Source: UBA1557 sp041675185
GTDB lineage: Bacteria; Patescibacteriota; Patescibacteriia; Magasanikbacterales; UBA922
Direction of reading: 5' to 3'
Assembly (NCBI GenBank): GCA_041675185.1
Contig: JBAYUH010000020.1
Coordinates: 1-15,660, forward strand
Length of the DNA stretch: 15,660 bases
Of this stretch, positions 6,669-12,107 are shown piece after piece (within the stretch, counting starts at the first letter, position 1; every line of letters starts with the position of its first letter). Both the position numbers and the translations under genes were made by a program. The notes under the pieces are model-generated. The model was not told where the DNA came from. It worked only from the letters and a program-made list of their open reading frames with translations, and searched no databases.

Positions 6669-7547
6669 TTACAAATAAATACTATCATCAAAAACATCTA
6701 AGACAGGCTGTAATTCTACAGAATCAACTTCCAAATTATTATTGAATAGAGAGAAAATTATATTCTGACTAGACAAAGATTTAAAATTTGTTATATAAAG
6801 AGGTGTCAAACCCACCACCACACCACTCCTACGCAAGACAACTACAAAGTTAGCAGATTTGAAACCAAATAAAGTATTGTTGATAACATCGAAACCAAGC
6901 AATCTACCAACACCAGATTCCAAACTACCAAAAGAATTGAACTTGATATTATCAATAGAAAAATTTACTCTTTCAGATATATAATCCAGTGGATCAGCTA
7001 TAGTATGAGCATCCAATCTTTTCCACGAAGTAGAAACTACTTGAAATTGTATATTGGCTGGAACAAAATTTGGAGATTCTACACCAAATTCTGTCAAAAA
7101 TCTTTGGACACCTGGCAATAAAATTGCTGTCTTATTTTCAGTCTGACCATTTTCATAAGAAAAATGATAAACTAAAGTTGCTACCCAAAATTTGTTAGGA
7201 TTAACTAATTCTAATGCAAAATCATATTTATCTTTTGAACTTGAAAAAATATACTTATCAAAAATTTGTAAATCCACAGGTTTGTTTCTTTGTATGGTAT
7301 CATGAGAAACACCAGTATTGACCATGTTGTAAATATTTTGATTATCAGTTTGATAGTCAAAAAGAAAATATTTTCCCCAAAAAAATAATCCAAATAAAGT
7401 AGAAAAAATACACCAAGCCAACAAAATACCAATAAAAATTTTACGGAACAAAATTTTGTGTTCCAAAAAAAACTTAGCCTGTTTCAGACTACTATTGGCA
7501 AAATCTCCTGAAGTGTCTATAAAATTTTCAAACTTTTCTTTTTTCAT
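6669..7547 (-). CDS. Single-pass membrane protein of unknown function, upstream of rodA
   Basis: I cannot name this protein. The 292 residues comprise a charged N-terminus (1-33), one strong hydrophobic segment (about 34-60) and a long soluble part. The soluble part looks beta-rich with two similar halves: the pattern LVNPNKFWVATLVYHFSY...KTAILLPGV resembles DVINNTLFGFKSANFVVVLRRSGVVVG...TNFKSLSSQNIIFSLF further on. Such layouts are found in FxLYD-like and related extracytoplasmic beta domains; this is inference from shape. The frame opens 9 codons earlier (7574), but that ATG lies upstream of the -10 box (7568-7563), so ATG 7547 is chosen, giving a leader of about 9 bases. Transcription with rodA suggests a wall or envelope role. 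Confidence 0.7.
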   Translation of the reverse strand: MKKEKFENFIDTSGDFANSSLKQAKFFLEHKILFRKIFIGILLAWCIFSTLFGLFFWGKYFLFDYQTDNQNIYNMVNTGVSHDTIQRNKPVDLQIFDKYIFSSSKDKYDFALELVNPNKFWVATLVYHFSYENGQTENKTAILLPGVQRFLTEFGVESPNFVPANIQFQVVSTSWKRLDAHTIADPLDYISERVNFSIDNIKFNSFGSLESGVGRLLGFDVINNTLFGFKSANFVVVLRRSGVVVGLTPLYITNFKSLSSQNIIFSLFNNNLEVDSVELQPVLDVFDDSIYL

Positions 7548-7562
7548 AAATTCATTAAAAAT

Positions 7563-7591
7563 ATTATAACACATCTGAATAAATTAGTTAA
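7563..7591 (-). promoter_or_regulatory. Promoter of the membrane protein-rodA operon
   Basis: On the minus strand, TTAACT (7591-7586), 17 bases, then TATAAT (7568-7563) with TGT before it (extended -10). It decides the start codon at 7547. Confidence 0.65.
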
Positions 7592-7650
7592 TCTCTTTGT
7601 TTGTTAATAAAAAATACTAACTCCTAAATCTAATTAAACGAACCTGAACC

Positions 7651-7679
7651 TTTACTCAAAATAAAAATCATGCTACAAT
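7651..7679 (+). promoter_or_regulatory. Promoter of gyrB
   Basis: TTTACT (7651-7656), 17 bases, then TACAAT (7674-7679) with TGC before it. The predicted leader is about 58 bases and contains the repeat units at 7702-7739. Confidence 0.6.
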
Positions 7680-7701
7680 TGTACCCGTGATAAAATATCA
7701 A

Positions 7702-7739
7702 AATCTGTGTAATCATTCATAAATCAATGTAATCAGTGT
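7702..7739 (+). repeat. Short repeat array in the gyrB leader
   Basis: Four units of 9 or 10 bases built on AATCAnTGT: AATCTGTGT (7702-7710), two 10-base variants, and AATCAGTGT (7731-7739). The array ends 4 bases before the ATG. It is less regular than the rpmE, prfA and rplK arrays but sits in the same place. No Shine-Dalgarno is present. Confidence 0.55.
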
Positions 7740-7743
7740 TTTT

Positions 7744-9798
7744 ATGGCAAAAAGTACTACTCAATCATCTTATAGTGCAAAAAATATTCAAGTTTTAGAA
7801 GGTTTACAAGCTGTACGCAAAAGACCTGGTATGTATATTGGCTCTACTGGCGTAGAAGGTTTGCACCATCTTATCTGGGAAGTTGTTGACAACTCAATTG
7901 ATGAAGCTATGGCTGGTCATTGTGATACTATTAGTATCAAGCTTCTACCAAATTCTTGGGTAGAAGTGACTGATAATGGTCGTGGTATTCCTGTTGACAT
8001 GCATCCTGTCAAAAAAATTAGTGCTTTACAATTGGTATTGTGTACACTTCACGCTGGTGGTAAATTTGGTGCTGAAGATGGGGGCTACAAAGTTTCTGGT
8101 GGTTTGCACGGTGTGGGTGTTTCTGTTGTCAATGCTTTGTCCACTCATCTAAAAGCTACGGTCTATCTAGGTGGCAAAATATGGGAACAAGATTACAAAA
8201 TAGGTGAACCACAAAACAAAGTAAGAGCTATAGGTACAACCAAAAAAAGAGGTACAACTATTGCTTTCCAAGCTGATCCTACAATTTTTGAAACTATTGA
8301 ATATGAATGGAAACATATTATTGACCATTTACGCCAACAAGCTTATCTTACCAAAGGTATTACACTTTTGATAAGTGATGAAAGAACAGAAGAAGAAAAA
8401 AACAAAGACAAAACTTCTGTCCAATTTGTCAACAATCAATACAAATTCCATTTTGAAGGCGGTATTGCTAGTTATATCAAACACATCAACAAAAACCGCG
8501 AACCAAAAAATAAAAATGTTTTTTATACTGAAAAAGCCGAAGGAGATATTAGTGTAGAAATAGCTCTACAATATACTGATGAATTCAGTGAATCACTATA
8601 TGCTTTTGCCAACAATATTACCAATCCTGAAGGAGGTACACATGTTTCTGGTTTCAAAACAGCTTTGACAAGAACATTGAACAATTATGCTCGAGCAAAA
8701 AATATTTTGAAAGAAAAAGATCCAAATCTAACAGGTGATGATGTACGTGAAGGTCTTACAGCTATAATTTCTATCAAAATTCCAGAACCACAATTTGAAG
8801 GACAAACCAAAGCCAAACTTGGTAATACAGAAGTAAAATCTGTTGTAGAAAATATTTTTTCTGAACAGTTTACCATTTTTCTAGAAGAAAATCCAAAAGA
8901 CGCTGAAGGAATTGTTGGTCAATGTCTCATCGCTGCCAAAGCTCGTCAAGCTGCCAAAATGGCTCGTGACACAGTCCTCCGCAAAAGTGCTCTAGAAGGT
9001 TTTACCTTGCCTGGCAAACTAGCAGATTGTTCTAGTCGCAAAGCAGAATTGAGTGAACTCTATATTGTAGAGGGAGATTCTGCTGGTGGTAGTGCCAAAC
9101 AAGGACGCGATAGACACACTCAAGCAATATTACCTTTGCGTGGCAAAGTCTTGAATGTTGAACGTGCTAGACTAGACAAAATTCTAGCCAACAATGAATT
9201 GAAATCACTTATTATTGCTCTTGGTACCAATGTTGGTGAAATGTTTGATATAGAAAAATTACGTTATCACAAAATCATTATCATGACCGATGCTGACGTC
9301 GATGGTTCTCATATCCGTACTCTTTTGTTGACATTATTCTTCCGTTATTTTCCAGATCTTATTACTAGAGGTTTCATCTACATTGCCCAACCTCCATTGT
9401 ATAGTATCAAAAAAGGCAAAGATATTACTTGGATTTACAATGCTGAAGCTCTAGACAAATACAAAGCAAAATATGATATTGTAGATTCTGATCTAGAAGT
9501 GATAGAAGAAGAAAATGACAATGAAACAGAGGCAGTAGAAGAAGTAGAGGAAAAAAGCAAATCTTCTGCCAATCCAAAAAAATTGAATATCCAACGCTAC
9601 AAAGGTCTTGGAGAAATGAATCCTGAACAACTTTGGGAAACTACCATGAGTCCTGCTAATCGTGTCCTCAAACAAGTCAAAATAGAAGACGCTGAATTGG
9701 CCAACCAAACATTTGATATACTTATGGGTGCAGAGGTTGCTCCACGTAAAAAGTTTATTCAGACCCATGCCAAGAGCGTCAAAAATTTGGATGTTTAA
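7744..9798 (+). CDS. gyrB: DNA gyrase subunit B
   Basis: GyrB is the ATPase subunit of the type II topoisomerase that introduces negative supercoils, acting with GyrA (not in the window). The 684 residues hold the GHKL ATPase domain with catalytic E46, N50 in EVVDNSIDEA, D77 in DNGRGIP and the glycine loop GGLHGVG (119-125). The TOPRIM domain has E443 in IVEGDSAGG and D516/D518/D520 in DADVDGSH, and the QRYKGLGEMN tail motif starts at 617. An acidic, low-complexity insert (about 585-610, many Glu residues) sits just before that motif; it is shorter than and unlike the large insert of enterobacterial GyrB. ParE is an alternative, but the fit to GyrB is better. The gene is monocistronic with its own promoter and terminator. 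Confidence 0.93.
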   Translation: MAKSTTQSSYSAKNIQVLEGLQAVRKRPGMYIGSTGVEGLHHLIWEVVDNSIDEAMAGHCDTISIKLLPNSWVEVTDNGRGIPVDMHPVKKISALQLVLCTLHAGGKFGAEDGGYKVSGGLHGVGVSVVNALSTHLKATVYLGGKIWEQDYKIGEPQNKVRAIGTTKKRGTTIAFQADPTIFETIEYEWKHIIDHLRQQAYLTKGITLLISDERTEEEKNKDKTSVQFVNNQYKFHFEGGIASYIKHINKNREPKNKNVFYTEKAEGDISVEIALQYTDEFSESLYAFANNITNPEGGTHVSGFKTALTRTLNNYARAKNILKEKDPNLTGDDVREGLTAIISIKIPEPQFEGQTKAKLGNTEVKSVVENIFSEQFTIFLEENPKDAEGIVGQCLIAAKARQAAKMARDTVLRKSALEGFTLPGKLADCSSRKAELSELYIVEGDSAGGSAKQGRDRHTQAILPLRGKVLNVERARLDKILANNELKSLIIALGTNVGEMFDIEKLRYHKIIIMTDADVDGSHIRTLLLTLFFRYFPDLITRGFIYIAQPPLYSIKKGKDITWIYNAEALDKYKAKYDIVDSDLEVIEEENDNETEAVEEVEEKSKSSANPKKLNIQRYKGLGEMNPEQLWETTMSPANRVLKQVKIEDAELANQTFDILMGAEVAPRKKFIQTHAKSVKNLDV

Positions 9799-9813
9799 TC
9801 CACCCAAGGCGGA
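9799..9813. repeat. 15-bp palindromic unit directly after the gyrB stop
   Basis: TCCACCCAAGGCGGA begins on the base after the TAA stop. It is one unit of the family also at 810-839, 2171-2185 and 10544-10573. Confidence 0.6.
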
Positions 9814-9826
9814 CAAGGTTTAATTC

Positions 9827-9844
9827 CTAGCAGTTTACTGCTAG
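9827..9844. other. Perfect hairpin CTAGCAG-TTTA-CTGCTAG
   Basis: A 7-bp perfect stem with a 4-base loop in the gyrB 3' region. No T-run follows, so it is not a terminator. Confidence 0.5.
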
Positions 9845-9857
9845 ATAATTCAATTGA

Positions 9858-9882
9858 TACCTCGCCAGCTTGCTGCGAGGTA
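9858..9882. repeat. GC-rich hairpin, REP-like
   Basis: TACCTCGC (9858-9865) pairs with GCGAGGTA (9875-9882) around a 9-base loop that can itself pair (CAG with CTG). The sharp GC contrast with its surroundings resembles intergenic REP-type palindromes. No T-run follows. Confidence 0.5.
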
Positions 9883-9910
9883 GTTCATTAAAATCAACTT
9901 GTTTAAAAAT

Positions 9911-9939
9911 AAAATAACCACTTGCTGTGGTTATTTTTT
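9911..9939 (+). terminator. Terminator of gyrB
   Basis: An 11-bp perfect stem (AAAATAACCAC with GTGGTTATTTT) and a TTGCT loop, ending in a T-run to 9939. Confidence 0.8.
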
Positions 9940-9956
9940 ATCTAATTTTAGAGGAA

Positions 9957-9994
9957 GCCGGATGCATATTACTGCAGTCCGGCCATGGTTTTTT
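9957..9994 (+). terminator. GC-rich hairpin with T-run at the edge of the GC-richer block
   Basis: GCCGGA plus TGCA (9957-9966) pairs with TGCA and TCCGGC (9973-9983) with one bulged G; six T residues (9989-9994) follow after a 5-base gap. On the plus strand it resembles a terminator. On the minus strand it would end transcription of the ORFan only weakly, because a mixed pyrimidine stretch follows. It marks the start of the higher-GC segment. Confidence 0.45.
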
Positions 9995-10013
9995 CGAGAG
10001 GTGGTAGCCCTCT

Positions 10014-10331
10014 TCACGAGTGTTTCTTCAACAACTCGTCTGCCCGAGCAAGAATAGTCTTGGATTCCTTTTCAAGTTCCTCGATATCACGAGGAGGGCC
10101 TAGATAAGGATCAAGGTGCTGTTCTCCACAGACTTCCCGACAAATTTCAGGATGTCTTTCGTGGTAAGCCCTGAAGCTATCTGCGCTCCAATACCCTGTG
10201 TCACCACAAAGCTCACACGGATAATCATCGTTTGGTTCACTACCACACAAGTTACAGCACTGATGACCCTTAGGCACAGGTCCAACAGGACCAAATAGCA
10301 CGCAAACAAAAACTTGATCTGATTCATCCAT
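10014..10331 (-). CDS. Cysteine-rich small ORFan in a GC-richer block
   Basis: I do not recognise this protein (105 residues). A hydrophobic start with Gly/Pro (VCVLFGPVGPVP) is followed by a cysteine cluster: CC at about 25-26, CNLC, then CELCGDTGYW (about 40-49), then HERHPEIC and VCGEQH. The CxxC pairs suggest one or two zinc sites; CxxCGxxG is faintly like a DnaJ-type zinc motif. The C-terminus is a charged helix (DIEELEKESKTILARADELLKK). It differs from its neighbours in three ways: about 47% G+C over five sequence lines counted by hand against about a third in a gyrB line, a strong Shine-Dalgarno (GGAGGT, 10342-10337) 5 bases before ATG, and a UGA stop where nearly all other genes use UAA. 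This points to recent acquisition. The reading frame is well supported; function is unknown. Confidence 0.75.
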   Translation of the reverse strand: MDESDQVFVCVLFGPVGPVPKGHQCCNLCGSEPNDDYPCELCGDTGYWSADSFRAYHERHPEICREVCGEQHLDPYLGPPRDIEELEKESKTILARADELLKKHS

Positions 10332-10336
10332 GACAC

Positions 10337-10342
10337 ACCTCC
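10337..10342 (-). promoter_or_regulatory. Strong Shine-Dalgarno of the ORFan
   Basis: GGAGGT on the minus strand, 5 bases before ATG (10331). It fixes the start, and it is the only clear Shine-Dalgarno I can find before any gene in the window. Confidence 0.8.
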
Positions 10343-10352
10343 ACTAAAGTTA

Positions 10353-10361
10353 ATCATAACA
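10353..10361 (-). promoter_or_regulatory. Possible extended -10 promoter of the ORFan
   Basis: On the minus strand, TGT then TATGAT (10358-10353). A TTGACA (10387-10382) lies upstream but 23 bases away, too far for a normal spacer, so the call is weak. Confidence 0.3.
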
Positions 10362-10389
10362 CTACAATAACTATCCACCGCTGTCAATC

Positions 10390-10418
10390 TTGACATTATT
10401 ACTATTTTATAGTATATT
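10390..10418 (+). promoter_or_regulatory. Promoter of the secE-nusG operon
   Basis: TTGACA (10390-10395), 17 bases, then TATATT (10413-10418). The -35 stands back to back with a minus-strand TTGACA (10387-10382), forming the inverted repeat TGTCAA-TC-TTGACA. The predicted leader is about 174 bases and contains the hairpin at 10431-10449 and the repeat array at 10526-10591. Confidence 0.6.
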
Positions 10419-10430
10419 ATATTCATCAAT

Positions 10431-10449
10431 CGGCCTAGAGCCGTTTTTT
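10431..10449 (+). terminator. Small GC hairpin with T6 just after the secE promoter
   Basis: CGGC pairs with GCCG around CTAGA, followed by six T residues. It begins only about 6 bases after the predicted transcription start, so it could act as a promoter-proximal terminator or attenuator. The stem is just 4 bp, so it may be weak. Confidence 0.4.
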
Positions 10450-10525
10450 AATAAAGTTTTAAAAGCTTGAATAAAGCAACAAACAATGCAAACTAGGTAA
10501 AATAATGCTTATAAATAAACTTTTT

Positions 10526-10591
10526 GTAAGCCTTGTAAGCCTTTCCGCCCTAGGCGGATCCGCCTAGGGCGGAGTAAGCCTTGTAAGCATT
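10526..10591 (+). repeat. 9-bp array split by a 30-bp palindrome, upstream of secE
   Basis: GTAAGCCTT occurs twice (10526-10543), then the 30-bp palindrome (10544-10573), then GTAAGCCTT and GTAAGCATT (10574-10591). The flanks of the palindrome are thus 18-bp direct repeats with one mismatch. The array ends 7 bases before the secE ATG. Confidence 0.8.
10544..10573. repeat. Perfect 30-bp GC-rich palindrome
   Basis: The sequence equals its own reverse complement over 30 bases, centred on GGATCC; its left half is TCCGCCCTAGGCGGA. It consists of two head-to-head 15-bp units of the family at 810-839, 2171-2185 and 9799-9813. Confidence 0.85.
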
Positions 10592-10598
10592 TACGAAT

Positions 10599-10793
10599 AT
10601 GAAACTATTCTCAAAAATAGGACAATACCTAAAAAACTCTATCAAAGAGTTAAAAAAAGTAACTTGGCCAACAAAAAAACAAGTTACAGTTTATACTATA
10701 GTAGTCATAGCTATGAGTCTTTTCGTTGCTATTTACTTTGGTCTTTTGGACTACTTTTTCAACTGGCTACTTGAACTTATTATAAAAAAATAA
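10599..10793 (+). CDS. secE: Preprotein translocase subunit SecE
   Basis: SecE clamps SecY in the protein-conducting channel of the inner membrane. The 64-residue product has the short single-span form usual outside enterobacteria: an amphipathic helix with the signature ELKKVTWPTKKQV (about 17-29), then one membrane segment (about 33-58). It is 3 bases upstream of nusG, the classic secE-nusG pairing. It is preceded by a split 9-bp repeat array and lacks a Shine-Dalgarno. Confidence 0.93.
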   Translation: MKLFSKIGQYLKNSIKELKKVTWPTKKQVTVYTIVVIAMSLFVAIYFGLLDYFFNWLLELIIKK

Positions 10794-10796
10794 AAT

Positions 10797-11342
10797 ATGT
10801 CCAAACAACAAGAACATCTAGGCCGTCGTTGGTATGTCATCCATACTTACAGTGGTTATGAAGAAAATGTCAAACACAATCTAGAACAACGTGTTGAATC
10901 TTTTGACATGACTGGCAAAATCTTCCAAGTACTTATTCCAAAAGAGAAAAAAATAAAAATAAAAAATAACAAACGCAGTGTTATAGAAGAAAAAATTTTT
11001 CCAGGTTATGTTTTGGTAGAGATGATTGTAGATGATGAATCTTGGTATGTTGTTCGCAACACACCAAATGTTACTGGTTTTATTGGTACTGGCACTACAC
11101 CTACCCCAATTGATGCCAAAGAAATGACATCTCTAAGCAAGCGAATGAACGTCGAAGATCCTACTCACAAAATTGACGTAGAAATCAATGCAACCGTAAG
11201 AATTTCTGATGGTCCATTCAAAAACTTCGAAGGAAAAGTGAGTGAGATTGATGAAAATCGTGGCAAAATAAAAGTATTAGTAAATATGTTTGGTCGCGAA
11301 ACTCCAGTAGAGCTTGATGCATTACAAGTAAAGAAAATTTAA
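10797..11342 (+). CDS. nusG: Transcription termination/antitermination factor NusG
   Basis: NusG binds RNA polymerase, reduces pausing and links transcription to Rho or the ribosome. The 181 residues match the family length. The NGN domain (about 10-120) shows RRWYVIHTYSGYEENVKHNLE, the FPGYVLVEM strand and VRNTPNVTGFIG. The KOW domain (about 128-181) shows VRISDGPFKNFEGKVSEID and the FGRETPVELD end. The gene begins 3 bases after secE. It ends immediately before an array of 9-bp units oriented opposite to those in front of rplK. Confidence 0.95.
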   Translation: MSKQQEHLGRRWYVIHTYSGYEENVKHNLEQRVESFDMTGKIFQVLIPKEKKIKIKNNKRSVIEEKIFPGYVLVEMIVDDESWYVVRNTPNVTGFIGTGTTPTPIDAKEMTSLSKRMNVEDPTHKIDVEINATVRISDGPFKNFEGKVSEIDENRGKIKVLVNMFGRETPVELDALQVKKI

Positions 11343-11345
11343 CAT

Positions 11346-11390
11346 AGGCCTGAAAGGCCTAAAATGCCCGAAAAGCTTGAAATGCTTTGT
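11346..11390 (-). repeat. 9-bp array after nusG (inverted orientation)
   Basis: Five 9-base units in exact phase, such as AGGCCTGAA (11346-11354), AGGCCTAAA (11355-11363) and AAGCTTGAA (11373-11381). Read on the minus strand they match the units of the array at 11460-11504, so the two arrays can pair in RNA. Confidence 0.7.
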
Positions 11391-11459
11391 GCTATTTCAG
11401 CTTCTACTTTTCGAACATTTCCAGCCTTTCAAAATGCTGTGAATATTATAAATAAAAAA

Positions 11460-11504
11460 AGCCTTTTAGGCATTTCAAGCCTTTCAAGCTTTTCAAGCTT
11501 TTAA
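11460..11504 (+). repeat. 9-bp array in front of rplK
   Basis: Five 9-base units in exact phase, such as AGCCTTTCA (11478-11486), AGCTTTTCA (11487-11495) and AGCTTTTAA (11496-11504), ending 4 bases before ATG. The word is nearly that of the rpmE leader array (334-378). No Shine-Dalgarno and no convincing separate promoter are seen, so read-through from secE-nusG is likely. Confidence 0.75.
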
Positions 11505-11508
11505 ACGT

Positions 11509-11931
11509 ATGGCCAAAAAACTAAAAACCCAAGTCAAATTACAAGTTATGGGTGGCGCTGCCAATCCAGCTCCTCCAATCGGTCCAGCTCTTGGACAACA
11601 CGGTCTAAATATTCAAGACTTTTGTACTCAATTCAACAATGCTACTGCTGACAAAAAAGGTGAAGTAGTACCAGTCGTTATCAATGTTTATGAAGACAGA
11701 ACTTTTGATTTCATAATGAAGGTTGCTCCAGCTAGTACTCTTATTATGAAAGCTGCAGGTATTACTAAAGGTGCTGCAAATCCTTTGAAAGATAAAGTTG
11801 GTAAAATTACCAAAGCTCAAGTAAAAGAAATTGCTGAAAAGAAAATGGAAGATCTAAATGCAAACGATATAGAAGCTGCTATGAGAATTATCGAGGGAAC
11901 AGCTAGACAAATGGGAGTACGTGTAGAGTAA
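11509..11931 (+). CDS. rplK: 50S ribosomal protein uL11
   Basis: uL11 forms the base of the L7/L12 stalk and the GTPase-associated centre with 23S rRNA. At 140 residues it has the standard length. The signature VKLQVMGGAANPAPPIGPALGQHGLNI (about 9-35; usually VKLQIPAGKA) and the C-terminal rRNA-binding domain (from about 72, including AAGITKGAANPLKDKVGKIT and RIIEGTARQMGVRVE) are present. The customary next gene, rplA (uL1), is absent: a terminator follows at 11967-11998 and then an unrelated dehydrogenase. The gene lies 166 bases downstream of nusG, an unusually long and structured gap for this cluster. Confidence 0.96.
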   Translation: MAKKLKTQVKLQVMGGAANPAPPIGPALGQHGLNIQDFCTQFNNATADKKGEVVPVVINVYEDRTFDFIMKVAPASTLIMKAAGITKGAANPLKDKVGKITKAQVKEIAEKKMEDLNANDIEAAMRIIEGTARQMGVRVE

Positions 11932-11966
11932 GACATTGATTCCACAGATTAAAAAAGATTTTACAG

Positions 11967-11998
11967 AAAATTCATCTCCAAAAGAGGTGAATTTTTTT
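11967..11998 (+). terminator. Terminator after rplK
   Basis: A 12-bp stem (AAAATTCATCTC with GAGGTGAATTTT, one G-U) around CAAAA, with a T-run to 11998. It closes the secE-nusG-rplK unit. Confidence 0.8.
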
Positions 11999-12049
11999 GT
12001 CAAAAATTATCTCAACTTATTTTATACTTTATAAACTGCAATGTCAGTC

Positions 12050-12078
12050 TTTCTACTAATACAAAAATCTGTTATAAT
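12050..12078 (+). promoter_or_regulatory. Promoter of the hydroxyacid dehydrogenase gene
   Basis: TATAAT (12073-12078) with TGT before it gives a strong extended -10. The -35 (TTTCTA, 12050-12055) is poor. The predicted leader is about 23 bases. Confidence 0.6.
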
Positions 12079-12107
12079 ATATATACTTAATTTTTAAATT
12101 ATAAAAT

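Noticed and set aside
9950..10361. Integron gene cassette
   Set aside because: I see no attC-type core sites (GTTRRRY with its inverted partner) around the ORFan, and no integrase in the window.
10100..10429. Alternative frame overlapping the ORFan on the same strand
   Set aside because: The other frame has the Shine-Dalgarno, the ATG and ordered CxxC motifs; this one has none and looks like a shifted reading.
11444..11452. Separate rplK promoter at TATTATAAA
   Set aside because: No acceptable -35 box at 16-18 bases; AT-rich chance match is likelier.
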